64,000 bases of DNA, from NCBI GenBank assembly GCA_963810195.1, contig CAWEMO010000002.1, positions 682,001 through 746,000 on the forward strand. The letters run 5' to 3'. The stretch is from Chersky-840 sp963810195 (GTDB lineage Bacteria > Actinomycetota > Acidimicrobiia > Acidimicrobiales > UBA8190). A program made the translations under genes and the position numbers. How positions within the stretch are numbered: position 1 is the first letter of the stretch; each line of letters opens with the position of its first letter. The notes under the pieces are model-generated. The model did no database searches. It saw nothing but the letters and a program-made list of their open reading frames with translations, and was not told the DNA's origin. Of the stretch, positions 15,906-23,844 are shown one piece after another.

Positions 15906-17537
15906 ATGTCCAAAACCGGGACCGATGACGAGAAGAGCGCCGTCCTCGACGAAGCCCACGTCGGGGACATCCAAGGTGCGTTCGGGACGATCGACCAGCA
16001 CGACACCGGAAGGGGACGGTCGTGGCCGGCCCGCCTGCTGGTGTTGCTCGCCATCATGGGGCCGGGGCTCATCGTCATGGTGGGCGACAACGACGCCGGC
16101 GGGGTCGCCACCTACGCCCAGGCCGGTCAGAACTTCGGCTTGACCCTTCTGTGGACCCTCCCCCTGCTCATTCCGGTCCTGATCGTCAACCAGGAGATGG
16201 TCGTCCGGCTGGGTGCGGTCACCGGTGTGGGCCACGCTCGCCTGATCATCGAGCGGTTCGGCAAGTTCTGGGGGGCGTTCTCGGTCGGTGATCTCTTCAT
16301 CTTGAACTTCCTGACCATCGCCACGGAGTTCATCGGTGTCAGCCTGGCCCTGGAGTACTTCGGCATCAGCAAGTACCTCGCCGTGCCCGTCGCCGGCGTC
16401 GGGCTGATCCTCATGACCGTTTCCGGGAGCTTCCGCCGCTGGGAGCGGTTCATGTACGTCTTCGTGTTCGCCAACTTCCTGGTCATCCCTCTGGCCGTCT
16501 TCAGCCATCCCCAGGCCGGGCCCTTCCTGCACGGTCTGGTGGTCCCCGGGGTCCGAGGAGGATTCAACTCCACGTCGGTCCTGCTCATCATCGCCATCGT
16601 GGGGACGACGGTGGCGCCCTGGCAGTTGTTCTTCCAACAGTCCAACATCATCGACAAGCGGATCACGCCCCGGTGGATCAACTACGAGCGGGCCGACACC
16701 TTCATCGGCTCACTCGTGGTCGTCTTTGCAGCATCGATCCTGGTCGCCGTGCCCGCCGCCGCCTTCGCCCACACGAAGGCCTCCGGGGCCTTCACCGATG
16801 CCGGTGGCGTGGCCCGCGACCTGGCGCGCCATGTCGGGCACGGGACGGGGGCGATCTTCGCCGTCATCCTTCTGAACGCCTCGATCATCGGCGCAGCGGC
16901 CGTGACGCTGTCCACGTCGTACGCCTTCGGCGACGTGTTCGGTGCCCGGCACTCGCTGCACCGCTCATGGCGTGACGCCAAGCTCTTCTACGGCACGTTC
17001 TCCGGGATGGTGGCGCTCGCCGCCGGGCTCATCCTCATCCCCGGCGCCCCGCTCGGGGTCATCACCACCGCCGTGCAGGCGCTCGCCGGCGTGCTGCTCC
17101 CGAGCGCCACCGTGTTCCTCCTGCTGCTGTGCAACGACAAGGATGTCCTAGGGCCCTGGGTGAACAGGATGTGGCTCAATCTTGTGGCCTTGGTCATCGT
17201 GTCGGTCTTGCTCATGATGTCACTGGTGCTGATGGCGACCACGCTGTTCTCGACCATCGACGTCAAGACGCTCACCGTCGTCCTGGGCGGGGCGCTGGTC
17301 GTCGGCTACGCCGTCGCCGGCGCTCTCTTCCTGTCGGCAAGGCGCAAGCGCCCGCCCGAGGTCCGGCCCGTGTCCCGCCAGCGTCGCGACACCTGGCGGA
17401 TGCCACCCTTGAGCCTCATCGAACGGCCCAAGTGGTCCCGCGGGAGGTTGGTCGGGATGTACCTTCTGCGCGGCTACCTCGTCGTGGCGGTGCTGTTGCT
17501 CCTCATCAAGGCCGTCGAGCTGGGCACGCACAAGTAG
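15906..17537 (+). CDS. NRAMP-related magnesium-type transporter (NRMT branch of SLC11)
   Basis: A 543-residue membrane protein with about eleven spans and cytosolic N- and C-terminal tails. It has the SLC11 fold order, but the metal-site motifs differ from Mn/Fe NRAMPs. Helix 1 has GDNDAGGVATYAQAG (Asp61-Asn62-Asp63) in place of DPGN. Helix 6 has GTTVAPWQLFFQQS (233-246) in place of the methionine-containing MPH motif. Loss of the soft methionine ligand and an APW/Q-rich helix 6 mark the NRAMP-related Mg2+ transporters described from Eggerthella and Clostridium. Uptake of Mg2+ (possibly Mn2+) is therefore expected. The start has a strong GGGAGGTG ribosome site. The gene follows a proline-rich leader peptide and a structured 332-base leader, suggesting Mg2+-dependent attenuation. 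Confidence 0.85.
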   Translation: MSKTGTDDEKSAVLDEAHVGDIQGAFGTIDQHDTGRGRSWPARLLVLLAIMGPGLIVMVGDNDAGGVATYAQAGQNFGLTLLWTLPLLIPVLIVNQEMVVRLGAVTGVGHARLIIERFGKFWGAFSVGDLFILNFLTIATEFIGVSLALEYFGISKYLAVPVAGVGLILMTVSGSFRRWERFMYVFVFANFLVIPLAVFSHPQAGPFLHGLVVPGVRGGFNSTSVLLIIAIVGTTVAPWQLFFQQSNIIDKRITPRWINYERADTFIGSLVVVFAASILVAVPAAAFAHTKASGAFTDAGGVARDLARHVGHGTGAIFAVILLNASIIGAAAVTLSTSYAFGDVFGARHSLHRSWRDAKLFYGTFSGMVALAAGLILIPGAPLGVITTAVQALAGVLLPSATVFLLLLCNDKDVLGPWVNRMWLNLVALVIVSVLLMMSLVLMATTLFSTIDVKTLTVVLGGALVVGYAVAGALFLSARRKRPPEVRPVSRQRRDTWRMPPLSLIERPKWSRGRLVGMYLLRGYLVVAVLLLLIKAVELGTHK

Positions 17538-17568
17538 GGGCTCTACGGAAGCTACCTCTTGGAAATGC

Positions 17569-19008
17569 TCAGGTGATCCTGAGATGCTCGACGAGTCGCA
17601 GCGACCCGGCAGGCTGACCCCAGCTGGAGAACGTTCCGTAGCCGGCGAGGGTCGACAACCCGCCGCTCGCGGAGCCGCCCGACACCACGAGGAAGATGCC
17701 TCGCGTCGTCCCGTTGGCAGACGTCGTGCCGTAGGCCCTGATGGTCACCGAGCCACTCTGGCCGTCGAAGCTGCAGGTGCAGTTGTCGACGGCGGTGAAC
17801 GACTCCGAGCCGTTGGTGTGCACGGTGGCCAGGACGGCCTCGCCGGTACTGCCCAGCGGGGAGGTCGAGGTCGGGGGATACACCGCCGTGAGCGTCCCGG
17901 TCAGGCCCGATCCGGTGAGGACGTCGTTGTTCAATTCGGCCACCAGCGAGTCGCCTGATGCCGTGGTGGCGATGGGGAGCGTCACCACGTTGGACGTCTG
18001 GACGTGGGTACCGGAGAAGTTCCCGAGGCTCCAGGCCCGGACCGAGACGTGCTCGGACACCCCGGCTCCCTGCATCGCCTCGGCTGCCGGGTTGAGTGCC
18101 TTCACACCGAACCCGCATTCGCCCATCGCGAACCCGCCGACGATGTTGGGAGCGGCGCCACCGTCCCCGAACTGCACCGCGGGCACGTTGGCCAGGCAGG
18201 TCAGGTCCACTTTGACCAGGTTGTTCTCGAGCTCCATCGCATCAGGGTCGCCCATGACGTTGCCGGAGAAGTTGGCACTCCCGCCGACCTGGTTGCGCAA
18301 CGCCCCGACCCAGCAGGACTGGAGGCCGAGGATGTTGAGATCCCCACTGATCACGTTGTCCTCGACGTCGCTGTAGACCGGGAGCGGCATTCCGGGCCCC
18401 TCGCCGTTGGCCAACGAGGGGTCGGCGGCCCACAACGCGGGGATGGGCGCCGGCACCGGCGGGACGGCTGCGGGGTTCCCGTCACAGGCTCCGGAGGCGG
18501 CACCGCCCACGACCCCCCCGCCTCCACCGAACAAGGAGAAGTCGCCGCCGATGGTGGTCGAGTGCACCACGACGCCGAGGGCGCCCCGGGCGTTGAGGCT
18601 GCCGCCGATGCGGTCGTCGGTGACCGCCATCGGGCACGAGATGTTCGGCGAACAGCCGAGGAAGAGCACAGCGCCACGGCCGACCGAGACGTTGCCGCCC
18701 ACGATCACCGTCGCCGGCACGGCCGGAGCGGTGGTGGGGTCGCCCGGTGTCACCGCGTCGAGCAGGGCTCCCGGTGCCACGGTGAGGTCTCCGCGGACGA
18801 CGATCGTGCCCGCGGGCATGGAGCACACCCCGGTGATGACCATGGAGTCGTAGGTGCCCGGCGGGATGACTCCGCCACCGCTGCCGGTGCAGTTGTAGGT
18901 GTGTCCGAAGTTGTGTGTGGGTACGGGTGATGCGCTCGCGGTCCCCGCGCCGACGAGGACACCCGACAAAGCCAGAACCATGACCGGGACGATGCGCAAC
19001 ACCTTCAT
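17569..19008 (-). CDS. Secreted repeat (beta-helix-like) protein with DUF3224-like C-terminus
   Basis: A 479-residue exported protein. The first ~27 residues are a signal peptide (MKVLRIVPVMVLALSG...AGTASAS). Residues ~30-330 contain many short VxGxxxV or IGGSLxxxG strands (VIVGGNVSVGRGAVLF, IGGSLNARG, TIGGDFSLFGGGG, ISGDLNILG, VGGSANFSGNV), as in a right-handed beta-helix. The last ~130 residues (VHTNGSESFTAVDNCTCSF...GLSTLAGYGTFSSWGQPAGSL) resemble the DUF3224 barrel. Several cysteine pairs (CSPNISC, CTC) suit an extracellular protein. No catalytic motif is seen, so a surface or structural role is a guess. The start at 19008 has an excellent ribosome site (GAGGAG) and begins the signal peptide. 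It is convergent with the transporter gene, 31 bases away. Confidence 0.75.
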   Translation of the reverse strand: MKVLRIVPVMVLALSGVLVGAGTASASPVPTHNFGHTYNCTGSGGGVIPPGTYDSMVITGVCSMPAGTIVVRGDLTVAPGALLDAVTPGDPTTAPAVPATVIVGGNVSVGRGAVLFLGCSPNISCPMAVTDDRIGGSLNARGALGVVVHSTTIGGDFSLFGGGGGVVGGAASGACDGNPAAVPPVPAPIPALWAADPSLANGEGPGMPLPVYSDVEDNVISGDLNILGLQSCWVGALRNQVGGSANFSGNVMGDPDAMELENNLVKVDLTCLANVPAVQFGDGGAAPNIVGGFAMGECGFGVKALNPAAEAMQGAGVSEHVSVRAWSLGNFSGTHVQTSNVVTLPIATTASGDSLVAELNNDVLTGSGLTGTLTAVYPPTSTSPLGSTGEAVLATVHTNGSESFTAVDNCTCSFDGQSGSVTIRAYGTTSANGTTRGIFLVVSGGSASGGLSTLAGYGTFSSWGQPAGSLRLVEHLRIT

Positions 19009-19120
19009 GTCTCTCTCCTCCGCCGCGTGCTTGCGCAGTCCTACCACGGCAGATGGGCCCACTCAAGGGTGGGTACCCGTACGCGGCTTCTTGGTAAGCA
19101 CGACGGAGGGTCGCGTCGTG

Positions 19121-19180
19121 AAGGCTTTCGGCGTCGGGAGATGGCTTTCGGCGTCGGGGGATGGCTTTCAGCGTCGGGAG
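19121..19180. repeat. Three copies of a 20-bp unit
   Basis: Units of the form RWGGCTTTCGGCGTCGGGAG follow one another at 19121-19140, 19141-19160 and 19161-19180 with four differing bases in all. The last copy overlaps the 3' end of the fadD17-like gene, and the array lies between it and the secreted repeat protein. It is a further example of short tandem repetition at a gene boundary. Confidence 0.8.
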
Positions 19181-20833
19181 ATGGACTCCTCGAGATCGGC
19201 GACGTCGGCGACATCGAGGAGCTGAAAGGGCGTGTCGTGGGCGCGCCCGGGCCGCCACCACACAGGGTCGACCGTCCTCCAGCGCTCGGCCCGCAAGGTG
19301 CGCACCAGCACTTTCGAGGTGGCGGTGACGGGCAGTGACGGGCACACGCGGACGAAACGTGGCGCCCATTTCGTCCCCATGTCGCTCTGACCGGCGAGGA
19401 AGCGCGCGAATTCCCCCGGGTCGAAGACCGCGTCAGTGCGCAGCTCGAGAGCCGCCATGACCTGATCGCCCACCACCGGGTCGGGGACGGCGTACACCGC
19501 GGCGAGGACGACGTCTTGGTGGCGCTCCAGGATTCGGGCCACCGGGGCGGCGGCGAAGTTCTCCCCGTCCACCCGCAACCAGTCATCGGCGCGGCCCGCG
19601 AAGTAGAAGAACCCCTGCCGCGTCGCGATAGGCGAGGTCCCCGGTCCAATACCAGCCGTTGCGCAGGCGCGCCAGCTCGGCCTCGTCGTTGCGCCAGTAG
19701 CCCTCGAAGCCGCTGGCGCCCCCGGCCGACACCAGCTCCCCGATGGCCTCCTCGGAGTTGACGAGCACGCCGTCGTCGTCGAAACACGCCACCGGGCACT
19801 GCCGGCCGGTGGCGGGGTCGACGACCATCGTCCCCTCCGGCGCCCGGCCCAGCGCGCCGCGAGGGGTGTCGGGGGTCCGCTGCACCGAGGCGCCGCCCTC
19901 GGTGGACCCGTAGTTGTCGACGACCACGCAGCCGAAGCGCTCGCCGAAGCGGACGATGTCGGCCTCGGCCCCCTCGTTGCCGAACACCCGGACGAGGGGG
20001 TTGTCCCCGTCGTCGGGCTGCGGCGCAGTGGCGAGGATGTACGACAAGGGCTTGCCCACGTAGTTGAAGTAGGTGACGCCGTGGCGGCGCACGTCGGGCA
20101 GGAAGCCCGACGCCGAGAACCGCCCTCCGGTGGGAAGGGCCACGGTGGCGCCCGCGGCCAGGGCCGGAGCCCACCCGGCCATGAGGGCGTTGGAGTGAAA
20201 CAGCGGCATCGACACGTAGCAGACGTCGTCGGTGGTGATCGCGAACATCTGGGCGATGATCGTGCCGATACGGGCCAGGCGTCCCTGGGTGCAGCGGCAC
20301 GCCTTGGGCGCGCCGGAGGTGCCTGAGGTGAAGATCAGGTACCCGAGGCTCTCGGGCGTGACCCCGCCGGCATCCGGGTCGGCGATGGGGGCGCCGTCGT
20401 GTGTCTCGAGCGCGGCGCGGTAGCCGGGATCGTCCACCACCAGCACCCGGGGGCTCCGGCCCGACACCGTGCCGATGCCCTCCCCCAGCTCGAGCCCGTC
20501 GACCAGGGGGAGATGAGCACGGTCGGTGATCAGGAGCTGACACTCGGTGTGCGCGAGATCCCGGGCGAGGTCGGACCCCCGGTGGGTGGGGTTGCCCCCC
20601 ACCACCACCGCCCCCGACACCGCCGCGGCACCGAGCCACAGCACGTGTTCGGCCACGTTGTCGAGGAGGGTCGCCACGTGGAAGGGGCCCGGAGAGCGCC
20701 GCTCTGCCAGCAGTGCCGCCCTCACCCCACTGGCGGCGACGACCTCCCGCCAGGTCCAGCGTTGGTCGCCCGCCACCATCCCGAGGCGGCCGTCCCCGGC
20801 TCGGGCGAGCAGCAGTTCGGCGATCGTGTCCAT
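19168..20833 (-). CDS. fadD17: FadD17-like steroid/fatty acyl-CoA ligase, interrupted by one frameshift
   Basis: An adenylate-forming acyl-CoA ligase split over two frames. The first ~400 residues include the P-loop FTSGTSGAPKA, MPLFHSNALMAGWAPALAAG, VFGNEGAEADIVRFGERFG, DNYGSTEGG and GWYWTGDLAYRDA. The C-terminal ~135 residues (VDGENFAAAPVARILERH...VTATSKVLVRTL) follow in another frame. They join at about 19613 if one G of GGGG is removed, restoring the expected GFFYFAGRADDWLRVDGEN. FadD17 of M. tuberculosis attaches CoA to steroid side-chain acids, and a KstR-like box lies 89 bases upstream here. A single base in a G-run in otherwise conserved sequence suggests a sequencing or assembly error, but decay is possible. 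It is divergent from the LLM gene at 20988. Confidence 0.75.
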
Positions 20834-20921
20834 GGTCGGGGCCGTCCTCTGTGGGGCGCTCAGGTCACCAGGCCCTGGTCAGGACCCCTGTCGGCCGGCC
20901 TGACCGACCTTCCCCCAATAT

Positions 20922-20935
20922 TGGAACACGTTGCA
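20922..20935. promoter_or_regulatory. KstR-like operator between the fadD17-like and LLM genes
   Basis: TGGAACACGTTGCA fully matches TnnAACnnGTTnnA, and its centre AACACGTT is the preferred core of the mycobacterial KstR site. It lies in the 154-bp divergent gap between the ligase (start 20833) and the oxidoreductase (start 20988) and could control both. Confidence 0.68.
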
Positions 20936-20987
20936 TTTTCGATGGCAAGATGGTACGTTCCGACTCGAGCGAGAAGGAGTATTGGCC

Positions 20988-22121
20988 ATGGAGTTCGGGA
21001 TCTTCAACGCCGTCAGCCTCCTGCCCAAGTACCGCCAGGAACACGGCGCGGCGGCGGAGCACGACCGGATCATGGACGAGCTCGCCTATATCCGGGCGGC
21101 TGACGCGGCGGGCTTCAAGTACTCCTGGTCCTCCGAGCACCACTTCCTCACCGACTACTCCCACCTTTCGGCCAACGAGTCGTTCATGGCCTTCTCCGCC
21201 GCCCAGACCAAGAACATCCACCTGGGGTCGGGGATCTTCAACCTGACTCCGCCCGCCAACCACCCCGCCCGCATCGCCGAGCGGGTGGCCATGCTGGACC
21301 ACCTCTCCGAGGGCCGCTTCGAGTTCGGCACCGGGCGGGGGTCGTCGACCACCGAGCAGAAGGGCTTCGGCATCGAGGACCAGGAGCTGACCCGGGAGAT
21401 GGTGGCCGAGACGCTCCCGCAGATCGTCCGCATGTGGAAGGAGGAGGACTACTCCTACGACGGCAAGTTCTTCTCCATGCCCACCCGCAACGTGCTCCCC
21501 AAGCCCTACACCAACCCCCATCCCCCCTTGTGGGTGGCGGCGGGCAGCCCGAGCACCTTCGAGCTCGCCGCCCGGCAGGGCCTGGGGGTGCTGTGCTTCG
21601 CCTTCGGCAAGCCCGAGGGGTTCGCGCCGCTCATCGAGAAGTACAAGAAGGAGATCCAGAACGCCGAGCCCGTGGGCGGGTACGTCAACAACAACGTGAT
21701 GATCACCACGCAGATGCTGTGCCTCGAGGACGGCGGCCGGGCCCGCCAGGCGTTCACCAACATCGACACCGGGACCCACTTGAGCCTCGTGTTCCGCTAC
21801 CTCGACACCTTTCCGCGGCCGCCAGGCGTCCCGGAGTGGCCCAATCTCATCCCGGACTCCACGCCCGAGCAGATCGAGAAGAACATCGAGAGCGGCCTCA
21901 TCGCCGTGGGGAGCCCTGACGAGGTGGCACGCTCCATCCAGCGCTTCGCGGACACGGGCGCCGACCAGTTGAGCTTCGGCATGTTGTCGTCCTCCATGCC
22001 CATCGAGGTGTGCGAGGAGGCCGTCGCCACCTTCGGCAAGCACGTCCTGCCCCAGTTCGACAAGGACCCCGTCCACAGCACGACCCGCCAGCGCGAGGCG
22101 CAGGTCGGCACCGGCTCCTGA
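20988..22121 (+). CDS. LLM-class flavin-dependent oxidoreductase, steroid-regulon member
   Basis: A 377-residue luciferase-like monooxygenase. It begins MEFGIFNAVSLLPKYRQEHG; the barrel continues with GFKYSWSSEHHFLTDYSHLS, LGSGIFNLTPPANHPARIAERVAMLDHLSEGRFEFGTGRGSST (flavin-phosphate region) and PHPPLWVAAGSPSTFELAARQGLG. The form is that of the bacterial luciferase alpha-like, FMN-dependent group. The ATG at 20988 follows GAGAAGGAG; the frame extends upstream only through the KstR box. Divergence from a fadD17-like ligase across one KstR-like operator ties it to sterol use. The exact substrate is unknown. Confidence 0.85.
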   Translation: MEFGIFNAVSLLPKYRQEHGAAAEHDRIMDELAYIRAADAAGFKYSWSSEHHFLTDYSHLSANESFMAFSAAQTKNIHLGSGIFNLTPPANHPARIAERVAMLDHLSEGRFEFGTGRGSSTTEQKGFGIEDQELTREMVAETLPQIVRMWKEEDYSYDGKFFSMPTRNVLPKPYTNPHPPLWVAAGSPSTFELAARQGLGVLCFAFGKPEGFAPLIEKYKKEIQNAEPVGGYVNNNVMITTQMLCLEDGGRARQAFTNIDTGTHLSLVFRYLDTFPRPPGVPEWPNLIPDSTPEQIEKNIESGLIAVGSPDEVARSIQRFADTGADQLSFGMLSSSMPIEVCEEAVATFGKHVLPQFDKDPVHSTTRQREAQVGTGS

Positions 22122-22130
22122 GCGGGCCCG

Positions 22131-22928
22131 TCACCGTCCGCCGTCGGCGACGGGGGGGACCAAGACCGGGAAGAACAATTCGTAGGGCCCGTCGAAGTTC
22201 GGCAGGAAGTTCGGCCTGAGGCCCTCGGGGTCGTCGTTGCGGGCCGCCATCTGCGACGGATATGCGGCCACGGCGCGGCGCTTGCGTTCCCGGTAACCGT
22301 CGGTGCGCACCAGCTCGGGGCGCCCGCGGCGCCACTCGTGCCACAGGCGCACCGGCCGATCGAACTGCCAGACGGGGTAGGTGAGCAGCCTGATCCCGGT
22401 CCCGGCCAGGGCTCGCCGTGTGGCCGCCCCGACCACGGCGTGGTCCTCGTGGGGATCGTTCTCCGCCGTGACCAGCACTTCCTCCGGCCCAACCGCGGCG
22501 ACCACCGCGGCGATGGCCTCGGTCAACGCCTCCTCTTGTCCGGAGAGCTCGGCGTCGACGAAGGGGAGTCGGGTGACGTCGCGCTCGGACAGGCCCAGGA
22601 TGTCGCACGCGGCGTCGAGCTCGGCACTGCGCAGCGCGGTCACCTCGGCCGGATCGCCCGGCGGGGACTTGCTCCCGTCGGTGACCACGACCAGATGCAC
22701 CGGCGTCCCGGCCCGGATCTTACGCATGATGGTCGCGCCGGCACCGAGCGTCTCGTCGTCGGGATGGGGCGCCACGACCAGGCACGCCCGGCGGGACGAG
22801 GCATCGGTGACGTCGACGCCCGTGCGGGACAGCACGCGTCGCATCGCCACCTTGATCGCGGGGTTCAACGGTGCGAGCACGTCCTCGACCCAGGCACGCG
22901 ACGACCGGCTCGACACGGGGCGAGACAC
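22131..22928 (-). CDS. PIG-L/LmbE-family deacetylase
   Basis: A 265-residue protein with the zinc-binding PIG-L signature APHPDDETLG and a second metal/catalytic motif NDPHEDHAVVG; the central LVVVTDGSKSPPGDP strand-loop is typical of the Rossmann-like core. Known members deacetylate GlcNAc-inositol (MshB), mycothiol conjugates (Mca) or glycolipids. The C-terminal part (AAYPSQMAARNDDPEGLRP) does not single out one of these. No export signal is seen. It converges on the LLM gene (9-bp gap) and lies 270 bp downstream of the isochorismatase-like gene on the same strand. Confidence 0.82.
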   Translation of the reverse strand: MSRPVSSRSSRAWVEDVLAPLNPAIKVAMRRVLSRTGVDVTDASSRRACLVVAPHPDDETLGAGATIMRKIRAGTPVHLVVVTDGSKSPPGDPAEVTALRSAELDAACDILGLSERDVTRLPFVDAELSGQEEALTEAIAAVVAAVGPEEVLVTAENDPHEDHAVVGAATRRALAGTGIRLLTYPVWQFDRPVRLWHEWRRGRPELVRTDGYRERKRRAVAAYPSQMAARNDDPEGLRPNFLPNFDGPYELFFPVLVPPVADGGR

Positions 22929-23127
22929 TACCGAGTACCGCTCGGCGGCCCGAGCGTCCCGGAAATCACGTCCACGGACGAACTAGCCTCGTCCCCGGTC
23001 GCCCTGTGCGTCAGTGCGGGGGGCTCGAGCGTTGTCGCCTGAGGCGGGTCCTCGTTGGTGCCGGCGCTTGGTCGGGTCGCCGCTGCTGTGTCACCCTCGG
23101 CCCCCCCGGGGTCGGCACATGCGGCGG

Positions 23128-23161
23128 CGGTCCGGCATGGCACGCGGTCCGGCATGGCACG
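23128..23161. repeat. Perfect 17-bp tandem duplication
   Basis: CGGTCCGGCATGGCACG occurs twice head to tail at 23128-23144 and 23145-23161, in the 270-bp gap between the PIG-L and isochorismatase-like genes. No reading frame with coding character uses it, and nothing else could be named in this gap. Confidence 0.75.
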
Positions 23162-23198
23162 AGAGGTCCGCGCCGTGGCGGGCGCAAAGGCGCGCCGG

Positions 23199-23819
23199 TC
23201 AGGAGAAGGCTGCCGTCACCTCATCGGTCGTGGCGGACATCGCCACCAGGGCGAGGGTGTGACGGAGCACCGCGGCGGCATAGTCGGCGGGGACACCGCA
23301 CACCGCGTCGCGCACCACGACCACCCGGTAGCCGAGGTTGACCGCCTCGACGGCGAGCCCCACGATCCCGAGGTTCAGTGACACGCCCGTCGCCACCACG
23401 GTGGAGACCCCGAGGGCCCGCAGCGTGGGATCGAGGGTGGTGCCGAGGAACGGCGACACGCCGTGCGACCGGTGCGAGACGAGGTCGCCGGGCGCAGGAC
23501 CGAGCTCGGGGACGAGCTCCACCGCGGGTGTGCCTTCGACGAGGTGTTCGGCCCGGCGCAGCATGGCGGAGATGAGCGGGGCGTTGGCGGCCGAGCCGCG
23601 CCGATCGGGCCGGAACCCGGCCGTGCAGTGCACTACGGGGACGTCCGCGGCGCGTGCCGCGCCGAGAAGGCGTGCCGTGTTGTCGATCACCCCGACATCC
23701 CGGGCGGCGGCGGCGAGCTCGGGGAAGCTCGACAGGTCGCCCACCACGCCCCGTTGGACCTCCATGGTGAGCACTGCGGCCCGGCCCCCGCCCACGAGCT
23801 CGGCGAGCGTGACGGGCAT
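23199..23819 (-). CDS. Isochorismatase-fold protein lacking the catalytic cysteine
   Basis: A 206-residue isochorismatase-like hydrolase. The fold is clear: AAVLTMEVQRGVVGDL for strand 1, DVPVVHCTAGFRPD, SPFLGTTLDPTLRALGVSTVVATGVSLNLGIVGLAVEAVNLGYRVVVVRDAVCGVPADY. The usual Asp-Lys-Cys triad is not conserved. The strand-1 Asp is Glu20, no lysine stands before SPFLGT, and the cysteine position in the helix after ATGVS is occupied by LG (150-151). It may be inactive, use another mechanism, or act as a binding protein. The start at 23819 is 25 bases after the fadD19-like stop, so the two are co-transcribed and it probably belongs to the same KstR-controlled unit. Confidence 0.75.
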   Translation of the reverse strand: MPVTLAELVGGGRAAVLTMEVQRGVVGDLSSFPELAAAARDVGVIDNTARLLGAARAADVPVVHCTAGFRPDRRGSAANAPLISAMLRRAEHLVEGTPAVELVPELGPAPGDLVSHRSHGVSPFLGTTLDPTLRALGVSTVVATGVSLNLGIVGLAVEAVNLGYRVVVVRDAVCGVPADYAAAVLRHTLALVAMSATTDEVTAAFS

Positions 23820-23844
23820 GCTCGAGCGCGTCACGGGATGGGGG

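Noticed and set aside
17620..17640. GAGAACGTTCCG as a KstR site
   Set aside because: AAC and GTT are directly adjacent with no two-base spacer, and it lies inside the coding region of the secreted repeat protein.
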